Source of the DNA: Alloscardovia sp963543015
GTDB taxonomy: Bacteria > Actinomycetota > Actinomycetes > Actinomycetales > Bifidobacteriaceae
NCBI GenBank assembly: GCA_963543015.1
Contig: CAUTYZ010000001.1
Span: 197,414-261,413 of the forward strand
Direction: 5' to 3'
DNA length: 64,000 bases
Every line of letters begins with the position of its first letter. Within the stretch, counting starts at the first letter, position 1. The notes below the pieces were generated by a model. It did no database searches and was not told the origin of the DNA. It saw only the letters and a program-made list of their open reading frames with translations. A program made the translations under genes and the position numbers. This document shows, in pieces, positions 1 to 9,396 of this stretch.

Positions 1-1
1 C

Positions 2-3000
2 GATACACCATCAGCGAAGTGGATTTCAAACCCATCCATCTGTGCTGTGAACCGTTTGGAAGCGCATAGTTCTCACCATGTTCATGACCATAGCGGACAG
101 GACTTGAGGCATCGGTTGGACGGGTCAAGCGGAGAGTGGAAAGCAAGCATTGTCCTTCATGATGAGAATCTTCTCGACAGGATTTCACAGGCAGTTTCGG
201 GAGCATATGCTCGCGAAGTTCTTGACCGTATGAACGAGCCAATTCACAATGTTCGAGTTCCAGGTCATCTGCAGATGGATGGTCTTCTCAAGCCCCAGTA
301 CGTCAATCAGCAGTATGCATGGGACGGACATGAAGACATTGATGCACCTGAACTTCCTCAGATCAATCACGTGGGACTCTACACTCGCGATTTCGTTCTC
401 GCTCCCCGCGAGCGCGATGCTGTGCGTCACTCTCATGAACGTATAACTCTGACTTTTGATGGCGCTGCCACTGCTATTTATGTATGGCTTGACGGAGTTT
501 TCGTTGGTTATGCTGAGGATTCGTTCACACCAAGCGAGTTTGATATCACGCACATCGTGCGAAATGTCGAGGATGAGAACGCTAGCACCCACACTCAGAG
601 CATTCAGACCACTCATACTCTTGTCGTTGCGTGCTACGAATTCAGTACGGCTCATTGGCTGGAAGATCAGGATTATTGGCGTTTACATGGTCTGTTTAGG
701 AGCGTTCACATGGACGTTCTTCCTGATGCTCATGTCCGTCATATTCATGCCATTGCGGATTTTGATGCACTCACCCAAGAGGGACGTTTGTCAGGCAGCT
801 TTGACATTAAGCATGTCACATCATCTGACATCACGACTCGCGTTGATCTCTATGACATGAATCAGACTCTTGTGGCGTCTCATGCCTCTACACCAGCCGA
901 TGAGAGCGCAACCACCGATTCAGATTTTTCCACGTCCTCTGTACCACTCAGCACTACTCTTGCTTCAGCTCATCCATGGAGTGCGGAAGATCCTTATCTT
1001 TATACGCTTCGCATTACCGTACTTGATTCCGCTCACGACATTGTCGAAATTGCCGAGCAGAAAATTGGTTTCCGTCATTTTGACATTGACCCTGTCGACC
1101 ATATCATGAAGCTCAACGGTCAGCGCATTATCTTCAAGGGCGTTAATCGTCACGAATTTGCTGCGGAATGTGGACGCGCTCTAACCGAGAAACACATGCT
1201 GTGGGATATTCAATTCCTCAAGCAGCACAATATCAACGCCGTCCGTACGAGTCATTATCCAAACCAGTCTCGATGGTACGAGTTGTGCGATGAATACGGT
1301 ATTTATCTCATCGACGAAACAAACCTCGAAACTCACGGAACGTGGAATGACACTTCCGGTGCTGTCACCCCTGACCGTGCAGTTCCAGGATCAAAGATGG
1401 AATGGCTCAATCCTGTCATCGACCGCGCACAATCTATGTTTATGCGCGATGCGAATCATCCGAGTGTCCTCATCTGGTCTCTCGGCAATGAATCGTATGG
1501 TGGTGATGTATTTGCGCGCGCTCACGAATATTTCCACGATGTTGATACCCGTCCTGTGCATTATGAAGGCACAACATGGATGCGTGAGTATGATTTCGTC
1601 ACCGACATCGAAACACGCATGTATGCTCACGCGGATGACATTGAGAAGTATCTGCTCGGTGACTCTGAGCTTGGCAAGCCTCTCAAGCCATATATTTCGT
1701 GCGAATATATGCATGCGATGGGAAATTCGCTGGGTGGTATGAAGTGCTACACGGATTTGGAGAAGTACCCACTCTATCAGGGCGGATTCATCTGGGATTA
1801 CAGTGATCAGGCTCTTGAGCAGCAGCTTCCTGACGGGTCGACTCGTTTGACCTATGGTGGCGATTGGTATGACCGCCCATCAGATTATGAGTTCAGCGGA
1901 AACGGAATCGTTTTTGCAGATCGAACCGTTACAGCGAAAGCCGCTGAAGCGAAAGCTCTGTACGCAAATGTAAAAATTGAGCCAACTCTTACCGGCGCTC
2001 ACATACGCAATGACAATCTCTTTACCTCGACAGCTGGTTACGATTTCGTTGCACGCGTTCTCCTAGACGGAGTGGAAATGTGGCGGAAGAATTACACGTT
2101 CGATATTTCAGCGCTGAGCAGTCACGATGTCAGCATTGCATGGCCAGATTATTTGCGCTATGCCGGTCATGAAATTGTTTTTGAATTGTCGCAAACATTG
2201 CGCGAGTCGACGTCATGGGCTCTTGCTGGTTTCGAATTGAGCTTCGGTCAGCTTGCTCTTCCATGCGACCAGTCGTGTGACCAGTCTTGCGGCCAGTCTG
2301 GTGCTCAGCCATCGAAATCTTGGGATTCGGAAGACTCTTCAGAAAACGCTACAACCACTATCGTTGAGGATTATTGGAATGTAGGACTTCACACGAATTC
2401 TGCTGAAGTTCTTCTGTCCCATCAGCATGGCGGCCCTGTCAGTTTCAAGCGTAATGATCAAGATGATGACATGATTATCCGCACTCCACATCTGACGACA
2501 TGGCGTGCACTCACAGATAACGATCGAGGCTACCGTGCAGGATTTACGCGAGCTCAATGGTTGGCAGCTGGTCGATTCGCACAAGTTACTGACCATGATC
2601 TCACTGTCGATCGCGATGCTCGTACTATCAGCGGAACGTACACCTATGCTCTTGCGACGCCAAGCCGCACTCCTGTGACCGTTCGCTGGGATGTGGATAG
2701 CAAGGCTCGCATTCATCTTGTCGCTTCCTATCCGGGCAGCACGAATGAGCCAAGCAATCCTCTTGCTTTCGGACTTGAATGGATGCTCCCAGCTGCTTAC
2801 ACGCATACACGATTCTACGGATTCGGCCCGCAAGAAACGTACAGTGACCGTAGGAATGGCGCAAAACTCGGCATCTGGAATACGACTATTTTCGATGACG
2901 TCGAACCATATCTCGTGCCACAGGAAACAGGAAACCATGAAGGAACTCGCTTCGTTGAATTAACCGATTCCTTCGGTCACGGCATACGCGTGAGCGCTCA

Positions 3001-3235
3001 TAATGGACTGTCTGAACACGCTTTTGCGTTCAGCGCGTTACCAGTGAGCTCTGCCATGCTCGACGAGGCAACCCATCATGAAGAGCTTCCACCGCACACG
3101 CATACATTCTTGCGACTGCTGGCTGCTCAGCAGGGTGTCGGAGGCGACGATTCATGGGGATCGCCAGTTCATCCAGAATTTGAAATAAAGTCCGACCAGC
3201 CGCTAGAATTAAACGTAGATATCGAACTTATCTAA
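2..3235 (+). CDS. lacZ: Beta-galactosidase, LacZ-type GH2 (5' end outside window)
   Basis: Hydrolyses terminal beta-galactosides such as lactose, presumably in the cytoplasm since no signal peptide is visible. The frame is open to the left edge and already reads family sequence (WISNPSICAVNRLEAHS, like the NRLAAHP block of E. coli LacZ), so the GTG at 47 is not the real start and the N-terminus lies outside the window. Counting from 47, the acid/base Glu is about residue 482 in WSLGNES and the nucleophile Glu about 553 in ISCEYMHAMGNS; both are intact. Domain order is GH2 sugar-binding, Ig-like, TIM barrel, then a C-terminal beta-sandwich (small chain). A Ser/Gln/Cys-rich low-complexity insert around residues 742-770, made of imperfect nucleotide repeats, separates the last domains. 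A hairpin follows the stop. Family assignment is firm; natural substrate is not known. Confidence 0.95.
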   Translation, partial: DTPSAKWISNPSICAVNRLEAHSSHHVHDHSGQDLRHRLDGSSGEWKASIVLHDENLLDRISQAVSGAYAREVLDRMNEPIHNVRVPGHLQMDGLLKPQYVNQQYAWDGHEDIDAPELPQINHVGLYTRDFVLAPRERDAVRHSHERITLTFDGAATAIYVWLDGVFVGYAEDSFTPSEFDITHIVRNVEDENASTHTQSIQTTHTLVVACYEFSTAHWLEDQDYWRLHGLFRSVHMDVLPDAHVRHIHAIADFDALTQEGRLSGSFDIKHVTSSDITTRVDLYDMNQTLVASHASTPADESATTDSDFSTSSVPLSTTLASAHPWSAEDPYLYTLRITVLDSAHDIVEIAEQKIGFRHFDIDPVDHIMKLNGQRIIFKGVNRHEFAAECGRALTEKHMLWDIQFLKQHNINAVRTSHYPNQSRWYELCDEYGIYLIDETNLETHGTWNDTSGAVTPDRAVPGSKMEWLNPVIDRAQSMFMRDANHPSVLIWSLGNESYGGDVFARAHEYFHDVDTRPVHYEGTTWMREYDFVTDIETRMYAHADDIEKYLLGDSELGKPLKPYISCEYMHAMGNSLGGMKCYTDLEKYPLYQGGFIWDYSDQALEQQLPDGSTRLTYGGDWYDRPSDYEFSGNGIVFADRTVTAKAAEAKALYANVKIEPTLTGAHIRNDNLFTSTAGYDFVARVLLDGVEMWRKNYTFDISALSSHDVSIAWPDYLRYAGHEIVFELSQTLRESTSWALAGFELSFGQLALPCDQSCDQSCGQSGAQPSKSWDSEDSSENATTTIVEDYWNVGLHTNSAEVLLSHQHGGPVSFKRNDQDDDMIIRTPHLTTWRALTDNDRGYRAGFTRAQWLAAGRFAQVTDHDLTVDRDARTISGTYTYALATPSRTPVTVRWDVDSKARIHLVASYPGSTNEPSNPLAFGLEWMLPAAYTHTRFYGFGPQETYSDRRNGAKLGIWNTTIFDDVEPYLVPQETGNHEGTRFVELTDSFGHGIRVSAHNGLSEHAFAFSALPVSSAMLDEATHHEELPPHTHTFLRLLAAQQGVGGDDSWGSPVHPEFEIKSDQPLELNVDIELI

Positions 3236-3255
3236 TGTTAGTATCGGAGGATATT

Positions 3256-3303
3256 TCTCTGCTGTTCTCCCCCTCTCCCCTCTTCTCCGGAAAGCAGCAG
3301 AGA
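3256..3303 (+). terminator. Possible terminator after lacZ
   Basis: A 9-bp perfect inverted repeat (TCTCTGCTG / CAGCAGAGA) with a long pyrimidine-rich loop, followed by GTTTCTTCTCGTTTTTC. It lies 20 bases past the lacZ stop. The loop is long for a classic intrinsic terminator. Confidence 0.45.
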
Positions 3304-3412
3304 GTTTCTTCTCGTTTTTCTCATCTTTTCTTCGGGCACTGCGTACATTGTGCCCATCGGCCCCATGTTTTTCGAGCTCAATGTGCCTTCCGTCTATCGA
3401 GCTTTGTCTTTC

Positions 3413-3424
3413 GTGATATATCAC
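3413..3424. promoter_or_regulatory. Palindrome upstream of sodA
   Basis: GTGATATATCAC is a perfect 12-bp palindrome about 95 bases before the sodA start. It could be a regulator site in the sodA promoter region, but no regulator is identifiable and a chance palindrome is possible. Confidence 0.3.
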
Positions 3425-3518
3425 ACATTACGCTGTAAGACCGCGTGAGATATGCGAAAATAGATATACGACTACATATGACTACATCGTATTTCGCCAC
3501 ACAATCGGAAGGATGATT

Positions 3519-4133
3519 ATGGCAATTTACACTCTTCCAGAGCTGCCTTACGACTACGCAGCACTTGAACCACATATTTCCGGCAAGATTATGGAGCTTC
3601 ACCACGATAAGCATCATGCTAATTATGTAGCAGGTGCAAATGCAGCTCTTGAACGTCTTGAGGAAGCACGCGAAAAGAATGATTTCGCTGCAATCAACTT
3701 GTGGGAAAAGAATCTCGCTTTCAACCTTGGTGGACACATCAATCACACCTTCTTCTGGAATAATTTGACTCCAGAAGGCAAGGGTCGTCCAGACGGTGAA
3801 TTCGGTGAAGAAATTACCAAGCAGTTTGGCTCTTTTGAAAAGTTCCAGGCACAATTTACCGCTGCTGCTCTCGGCTTGCAGGGCTCTGGTTGGGCAGTAC
3901 TTGCTTGGGACGCATTGGGCGATCGCTTGGTTACATTCCAGCTGTACGATCAGCAGGCAAATGTACCAGTAAACATCGTTCCACTCGTCATGCTCGACAT
4001 GTGGGAGCATGCATTCTACTTGGATTATGTCAATGTCAAGGCAGACTACGTCAAGGCATGGTGGAACATCGTTAATTGGGATCATGCAGCACAGACATGG
4101 GCTAAGGCAAAGGCAAACGGTTTGGCTTTGTAA
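3519..4133 (+). CDS. sodA: Superoxide dismutase, Fe/Mn family
   Basis: Converts superoxide to oxygen and hydrogen peroxide in the cytoplasm. The 204-residue protein has both family domains: an N-terminal helical hairpin starting LPELPYDYAALEP and a C-terminal alpha/beta domain. All four metal ligands are visible: His28 (ELHHDKHH), the His of GHINHTFFW near 76, Asp160 and His164 (DMWEHAFYLDY). It resembles the mycobacterial/actinobacterial branch; Fe or Mn preference cannot be read safely. An ATG at 3513 is also in frame, but GGAAGG at 3507-3512 is spaced properly only for the ATG at 3519. It is a single gene with a strong terminator behind it. SOD is uncommon in Bifidobacteriaceae, so its presence suggests an air-tolerant lineage. 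Confidence 0.96.
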   Translation: MAIYTLPELPYDYAALEPHISGKIMELHHDKHHANYVAGANAALERLEEAREKNDFAAINLWEKNLAFNLGGHINHTFFWNNLTPEGKGRPDGEFGEEITKQFGSFEKFQAQFTAAALGLQGSGWAVLAWDALGDRLVTFQLYDQQANVPVNIVPLVMLDMWEHAFYLDYVNVKADYVKAWWNIVNWDHAAQTWAKAKANGLAL

Positions 4134-4169
4134 TTAACTCATCTGTAGTTAATTCGTTTATACACTTCA

Positions 4170-4199
4170 GGGAAATCGCTATCGCGGTTTCCCTTTTTT
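4170..4199 (+). terminator. Rho-independent terminator of sodA
   Basis: A 10-bp stem (GGGAAATCGC / GCGGTTTCCC, one G-U pair) with a 4-base loop, directly followed by six T. It starts 37 bases after the sodA stop. Confidence 0.9.
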
Positions 4200-4289
4200 G
4201 CTGCCTGCGATGTGACAAAAAATGATATACAAAAGCGATTCCTCAGATCAAGAGAAAGAGAATCTCTGAGGAGCCGCTTCATGTGTGAA

Positions 4290-4357
4290 ATGAGATAATG
4301 AGAAAGAATATCTGTGCTGAGCTACTTGCGTGCACTCAGCACATTTTCTTATCTCAT
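4290..4357 (-). terminator. Hairpin after the LPXTG protein gene
   Basis: The outer arms ATGAGATAA / TTATCTCAT and inner arms TGTGCTGAG / CTCAGCACA form a long, slightly bulged stem just past the stop of the leftward surface protein gene. On the minus strand it continues into a moderately T-rich stretch. Confidence 0.55.
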
Positions 4358-4374
4358 ATAGTCAAGAGGAACTC

Positions 4375-5436
4375 TTAGCGACGATTGCGCAATGCGAAAG
4401 CAATGCCAGCGCTACCAAGAATTGCAGCCAAAACTACGATGGTGACGATTGCTACATCAGTACCAGTCTGAGCAAGCTTTTCGCCAGCCTTCTTTTCCAT
4501 TGGCTTTGCTACTGCAGCCATCTTTGCTGGAGCCTTAACGAGAAGCTCTGCCTGAGCAAGAGGCTGAGTAGAGCCACGCTCAGTAAGAACGACGTGATGT
4601 ACGCCTGCTTCTGCATTAGCTGGAACAGTGAAAGTTGCAGTGAAGGTGTTATTTCCACCTGCGTGGAAATAAGCCAAACGAACTGGAGTAGAGCGGAACC
4701 ATACGGTGTATTCCTTAGTAGAATCAAGACCAGAAGCCGTGAATTCTACCTTGTCACCAGGCATTGCTTCCTTGACAGAAAGCTTAACCATTTCCTTAGC
4801 ATCTGCTGGAATTGGCTCATCCTTAGGTGCATCCTTTGGAGTATCCTTAGCTTCATCCTTCTTGACTTCTGGCTTCATTTCTGGAGTAGCCTGAGTCTTG
4901 ACGATGTCCTTCATGTAACCGACGGATACCATAGTGTCATCAGTACCAGCAAACTTGTAGCCTGGCTTCAATACTGCATAAACCTGACCTGTTGCTGGAA
5001 CATACTGCCAGTCATAACCTTCACCACCTGCAGGAAGAGTTCCGTTTTCGGTAGCAGTTGGAGCTGCTGGAACTGGAATTTCCTTAACAGTTGCTTCTGG
5101 CTTTGTTTCTGGCTATGCAGGCTCCATTGGCAAATCCTTTGCCGCAGGATAATCACTGCACTTGTCAGCACCATCAGGGAACTGATACCCAGCCTTTGGA
5201 ACTGCGAAGATACGACCAGCTACACGAGCCCATGTGTATCCTTCGCCACCCTGTGGGAGAGAACCCGTAGAGGTTAATGTAGGCGCTGCTGGGCATTCCA
5301 GCTTCTTCACCGTTGGTGTAGAAGCTGGCGCCGCTGCCTCTTCTGCTTGTGCAACAGCAGGGGTAAGCAGGACCAAGCCCGAAAGCATTGCTCCTGCAGC
5401 CAGCGCTGTAACACCTGACTTTATAATTTTCTTCAT
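4375..5436 (-). pseudogene. LPXTG-type cell-wall surface protein, interrupted by an amber stop
   Basis: One reading frame of 354 codons runs from the ATG at 5436 (RBS GGAGA) to TAA at 4375 but is broken by a single in-frame TAG at 5113-5115. The 5' part has a signal peptide (about residues 1-31, ending AVAQA-EE) and a first repeat of about 65 residues. After the TAG, without any frame change, a second copy of the same repeat follows (PAAPT-x(3)-G-x-LP-x-GGEGY-x-W shared). A Pro/Lys/Asp-rich linker, an Ig-like domain (about 80 residues) and a sorting signal come next: LAQTG, a hydrophobic helix and RNRR. A sortase would have anchored it to peptidoglycan. As read, only a 107-residue secreted fragment is made. 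A sequencing error, phase-like variation or readthrough are alternatives. The real function is unknown, probably adhesion. Confidence 0.85.
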
Positions 5437-5847
5437 TTATTTCTCCATCTTTTTAACGTCTCATCAAAGAAAAGATGGCACATGTATCCATGAGTGTTTC
5501 ATACACGAGGAGAGAACGACACATATCCCTATTGATATGACAATCGACATTACCTGCATACCGCACACACACCACTACGTATGCCAACATGACAAGAGCG
5601 AAACGGCTACGTTCCGCGACCTTGCTTCCTCCTTTGAAAAGCAAGTATCACAACAGTTGTAATACATAAATCATGTTTTACCTGTGGTAACGACAAATTC
5701 CTCGCAAATCGGTGGGTTTTCACAATATATCGACAGTTTTTAGGGAAAAATATGAGGATAACCTACTGAAAATGAGATTCAGCATGATTATCCTCAGTTT
5801 TTAAGCTTCGTGGCGATATACCCTGCAGATGGGGAAAAGCTTGCTTC
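5437..5847. other. Non-coding gap between surface protein gene and opp operon
   Basis: Holds the upstream region of the surface protein gene (RBS GGAGA before 5436) and the bidirectional hairpin at 5753-5802. No convincing ORF, RNA gene or long repeat was seen in the rest. Confidence 0.6.
5753..5802. terminator. Bidirectional terminator closing the opp operon
   Basis: TGAGGATAA / TTATCCTCA form a 9-bp perfect stem, with CTGAA/TTCAG pairing inside the loop. GTTTTT follows on the plus strand and TATTTTTCCC on the minus strand. It lies about 45 bases past the last ABC gene. Confidence 0.85.
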
Positions 5848-6549
5848 CTACCATCTCGCCGCGCTGATGAGCCGCTTCGTGTACTCGTGCTGCGGATTCT
5901 TCAAAACCTCAGCCGTCGCCCCACGCTCGACGATCCTTCCCTGATACATCACGACGATCGTATCAGATAATTGCTGCGCAACTCCCAAATCATGCAAGAC
6001 GATAAGCATGGCAAAGCGTTGCTCATCTTGCATAGTTTTCAAAGTTTCGATGATATGCTGCTTTCCCAATACGTCCACTGCGCTCACTGGCTCGTCTGCC
6101 ACAAGCAGTTGTGGATGTGAAATGAGTGCTCGAGCGATAGCGACACGTTGAGCTTGACCGCCAGAAATATCACTAACATAACGATCCATAAGATCATCCG
6201 GGGCAAGTTTTACGCTTCTCAATGCGTCTTCGATATCGTCATCACGCACTCGAGTTTTCTGTGATACACCTTCGGCAATGATATCGCGAATCGTCCAGCG
6301 CGGATCCAACGATGCTGCCGGGTTTTGAAAAACGAGACCTGTAGTGTCAGGATGAGCTATGCTGACCTCTCCTTGAGTAGGCTCAGTAAAACCTAAAGCG
6401 ATATTCAGCAAGGTTGTTTTTCCAGATCCGGACTGACCGACGATAGCGACACGTTCGCCTTCCTCAACGGATAGCGAGATGTCCTCAACGGCAGGTTTCA
6501 ATGCTTGTGGAAAAGTTTTTGATACTCCGCGAAGTGTTACAAGACTCAT
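5848..6549 (-). CDS. Peptide ABC transporter ATPase, OppF/DppF-like
   Basis: One of two ATPases that power import through the OppB/OppC-like permeases. It is shorter than typical OppF (233 residues) but has Walker A GQSGSGKTT near 40, Q-loop FQNP, signature SGGQAQR near 130, Walker B LLVADEPVSAVD and the H-loop His (VLHDLG). The typical OppF C-terminal extension is nearly absent. The ATG at 6549 is preferred because AGGGGAG lies 5 bases upstream; a GTG at 6555 overlapping the oppD stop is the alternative. It is last of five genes, followed by a terminator. The transported peptide is unknown. Confidence 0.9.
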   Translation of the reverse strand: MSLVTLRGVSKTFPQALKPAVEDISLSVEEGERVAIVGQSGSGKTTLLNIALGFTEPTQGEVSIAHPDTTGLVFQNPAASLDPRWTIRDIIAEGVSQKTRVRDDDIEDALRSVKLAPDDLMDRYVSDISGGQAQRVAIARALISHPQLLVADEPVSAVDVLGKQHIIETLKTMQDEQRFAMLIVLHDLGVAQQLSDTIVVMYQGRIVERGATAEVLKNPQHEYTKRLISAARW

Positions 6550-6551
6550 AT

Positions 6552-7343
6552 TCACTCCCCTCGTGCCATATCAGTATCATCACGAACTGCTAATTCCCGC
6601 GCTGCGTGAACAAGCTGGCGGGTGTACTCATGCTGTGGATGATGCACGATAGTGTCGATATCTGATTCTTCGACGATGCGACCATCGTGGATGACATAAC
6701 ATCGTTGAGCCACACGTGAGATGACGTTAAAATCATGGCTTGTGACAAGAACAGCCGCAGATTGTTCCTCCGTCCTGCGCATGAGGACATCAATAACGCG
6801 CTGCTGAACGAGAGAGTCCAGTGCGGTCGTTGGCTCATCCGCGATAAGTAATTGCGGATACGAAATCAATGCTTCAGCAATTGCTACACGCTGGGCTTGT
6901 CCACCCGAAAGTTGCGATGGGTAATGCTGCAAAAGACGTGTCTCCAGTCCCACATTTTCCAAAGCAGCGCGCACTCTGTCTTGACGCTCGGATGGAGACA
7001 AAGAATAGTGAAGTTTCAGCGGGAGCTCGATATTCTTTTCTACAGTCGTTACCGGGTTCAAAGCAGCCAGTGGATTTTGAAATACCGCAGACATTACAGT
7101 GCCGCGAAGTTCTGCACGCTGATCTTCAGGAATATCCTGAACGTTAATCCCATTGATAAGAATTTCTCCCTCGACATGCATGTACTGAGGAAGAATTCCT
7201 AGTATTGCCTGTGCGATAAGAGACTTTCCCGAACCTGATCCACCGATAAGCCCGACTCGTTCCGCTTTATCAATGTGCAGATTAATCCCATGAACGATCT
7301 GCGTGGAGTCTGTAGAAATAACAAGATTTTTAACGTCTAACAT
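6552..7343 (-). CDS. Peptide ABC transporter ATPase, OppD/DppD-like
   Basis: Partner ATPase of the preceding entry. The 263 residues include Walker A GGSGSGKS near 35, Q-loop FQNP, signature SGGQAQR near 145, Walker B LLIADEPTTALD and H-loop His (TSHDFN). The start overlaps the permease stop by one base (TAATG) and an AGGAG site sits just upstream, consistent with translational coupling. The C-terminal extension that often carries an iron-sulfur or oligopeptide motif in OppD is missing, so it is a minimal version. Confidence 0.9.
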   Translation of the reverse strand: MLDVKNLVISTDSTQIVHGINLHIDKAERVGLIGGSGSGKSLIAQAILGILPQYMHVEGEILINGINVQDIPEDQRAELRGTVMSAVFQNPLAALNPVTTVEKNIELPLKLHYSLSPSERQDRVRAALENVGLETRLLQHYPSQLSGGQAQRVAIAEALISYPQLLIADEPTTALDSLVQQRVIDVLMRRTEEQSAAVLVTSHDFNVISRVAQRCYVIHDGRIVEESDIDTIVHHPQHEYTRQLVHAARELAVRDDTDMARGE

Positions 7344-8248
7344 TATTTCTCCTCCTGCTTCTTTTCGACAGAACGCCCTGTGCTCTGACCACGACGGCTT
7401 GCTGACCGCAATGTGTCATTCGTCAACGGATCAATACTTTCACGAATGGCATCTCCCAGTAAATTAAGCATGATGACAGCTACAGTGATAATAACTCCAG
7501 GCCAGATAGCAATTGCCGGGTGAATAGCGACAAAGCTTGCAGCCGTCGACAGCGAATGCCCCCATGACGCGATATGCGATGGGACGCCAATTCCTAAGTA
7601 TGTCAATCCTGATTCAGCAAGAATTGCCGTCGCAGCTGACAGAGAAACGTTGATAACAACTGATGGCATAATCTGAGGCACGATATGTGTAAGGAAAATT
7701 CTCGTTTCCGAGGCTCCCTTATAGCGCGCAAAAGTCACGTATGATGAACGTGCAGCATGAGTAGCCAAGGGGCGAATAACGCGCATTAAATTCAAGCTGT
7801 ACGCAAAGGAGCACGCAATAATAACTCCCAGAATAGTTGCCCCCATAGGTGCTGCACACAGCAACGCGATGACGACGATTGGGATGGAAATTAACGCATC
7901 AATAACGATAACCGCAAGATTTCGTACACCTGAATTGCGATAAACAGTCAAAGCAACTCCCGCAATTCCACAGACAAATGTGATAACCGTAACTGCAGCA
8001 ACGATAAGAAGTTCCGTCGCCGATCCTGCCATTAACCATGTGAAAATATCTGCTCCCGCACCATCAGTTCCCAAAAGATGAGCAGCCGAAGGCGCATTCC
8101 AGACATTGTACCCGTCGGTATATGTCAATGGATACGGCGTCCATACGAGAGAAACAGCTGCAACTGCAATCCACACAGCACAAAAAATAGTGGACACCAG
8201 ACCATCCCACCTGCGCAGAATACTCGTCACAATTATGCGTGCTTTCAT
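7343..8248 (-). CDS. Peptide ABC transporter permease, OppC/DppC-like
   Basis: Inner-membrane permease subunit of 301 residues. After a basic N-terminus and one helix (about 20-37) there is an extracytoplasmic loop with HLLGTDGAGADIF, the hallmark opening of the OppC family, then five further helices and an EAA-type loop (SSYVTFARYKGASETRIF) that docks on the ATPases. It overlaps the OppB-like gene by four bases (ATGA). The last 35 residues form a basic cytoplasmic tail. Substrate type (oligopeptide, dipeptide or nickel) cannot be told from sequence. Confidence 0.9.
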   Translation of the reverse strand: MKARIIVTSILRRWDGLVSTIFCAVWIAVAAVSLVWTPYPLTYTDGYNVWNAPSAAHLLGTDGAGADIFTWLMAGSATELLIVAAVTVITFVCGIAGVALTVYRNSGVRNLAVIVIDALISIPIVVIALLCAAPMGATILGVIIACSFAYSLNLMRVIRPLATHAARSSYVTFARYKGASETRIFLTHIVPQIMPSVVINVSLSAATAILAESGLTYLGIGVPSHIASWGHSLSTAASFVAIHPAIAIWPGVIITVAVIMLNLLGDAIRESIDPLTNDTLRSASRRGQSTGRSVEKKQEEK

Positions 8249-9396
8249 GCGTGCACCTCCGATGTTGGAGCCGATGCGTGGCCCGATGCCTCTGCCGACG
8301 TTGCGACCTGCGATGTGTCCGACGATGTGACCGACGATGTGACCGACGTCAACGCATCCGTCGATTCCGCCGACGTTTCAGCAGCTGGGTTGATAATTGG
8401 CGTAGCAAATCCTTCACGCGAGCGCGGATCGAGAAGTCGCTGGATTCCATCGATGGCAAATCCTATAAGAAGGAAGAACGCCGCCAAAAGCAGGAGCTCT
8501 GTTTGCACTGCTGGCAAATCACGATCCGAAATATCCGACAGCAAGACAGTAGCCAGTCCTGGGATATTAAACAGTGTTTCAACGGTCAAAACACCTGTAA
8601 TCATCGAGGCAAAAGTCACGCCTGCGACAGCCGTAATCTGCGGTAATGCCAATCGCAAACCAGTCGTACGCACTGCCTGCGCGTAGGTCATCCCCGCGGT
8701 CATACTCCACGAAATATGCTGAGCATTTTCTCCGTTGAGTACTTCAGAACGCGTATAGCGCATGAGTTGTGCCGCAGTGATAATTCCCACAGAAATCGCC
8801 GGAAGTATCAACGATGCGCACGCCGTCATGAAACTCGAAGCGCTGGCAAGTGGATGCGTCGGGAAGCCTTGAGTTGGCAAAATGCCAATGAACCCGTTTC
8901 CACGACCGAAAAGCATAATGAGCAGCAAGCCTGCCCACAATGCTGGTACTGCACCCAAAATTTGCGACACAATGCGCAGCCCTGTACGCACCCATGCATG
9001 CTTCGAAGTAATAGACCATACAGCGCTTGGAATTCCCAGTGCAAGAGCGATAATCATACTCATCACCAGAAGTGGGAATGTGATTGCCGCGCGCAGTCCA
9101 AGTCGGATACTCATCGCTTGACCTGTAACGATAGACGTACCCAAATGACCGTGCATAATATTCCACAGCCATGTGCCGTACTGGATAAGAAGTGGCTCAT
9201 CAAGTCCTATTTGCGTGCGAATCTGCTGATAACGTTCTGCTGTCGAGTTCGTTCCCGCGACAATTGCCGCGACATCTCCAGGAAGTACTCGCAGAGCAAA
9301 GAAAATAACCACGGATACTAGCCACAGCATCGCGATAAACAACACAACGCGTTGAATGAGCGTATACACAAATGATGTACGTGATGTGCGCCTCAC
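8245..9396 (-). CDS. Peptide ABC transporter permease, OppB/DppB-like
   Basis: Second permease subunit with six predicted helices and the family block ADIP-like loop region RTTGLRLALPQI. A GTG at 9396 overlaps the stop of the binding-protein gene (GTGA) and has GGGAGG about 9 bases upstream, so it is preferred to the ATG at 9426, which would force a 34-base overlap. The C-terminus carries an odd tail of about 45 Ser/Thr/Ala residues (SVTSSVTSSDTSQVATSA) encoded by imperfect repeats of GATGTGACCGACGATGTGAC type; it is absent from typical OppB proteins and is probably disordered in the cytoplasm. Confidence 0.9.
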   Translation of the reverse strand: MRRTSRTSFVYTLIQRVVLFIAMLWLVSVVIFFALRVLPGDVAAIVAGTNSTAERYQQIRTQIGLDEPLLIQYGTWLWNIMHGHLGTSIVTGQAMSIRLGLRAAITFPLLVMSMIIALALGIPSAVWSITSKHAWVRTGLRIVSQILGAVPALWAGLLLIMLFGRGNGFIGILPTQGFPTHPLASASSFMTACASLILPAISVGIITAAQLMRYTRSEVLNGENAQHISWSMTAGMTYAQAVRTTGLRLALPQITAVAGVTFASMITGVLTVETLFNIPGLATVLLSDISDRDLPAVQTELLLLAAFFLLIGFAIDGIQRLLDPRSREGFATPIINPAAETSAESTDALTSVTSSVTSSDTSQVATSAEASGHASAPTSEVHA

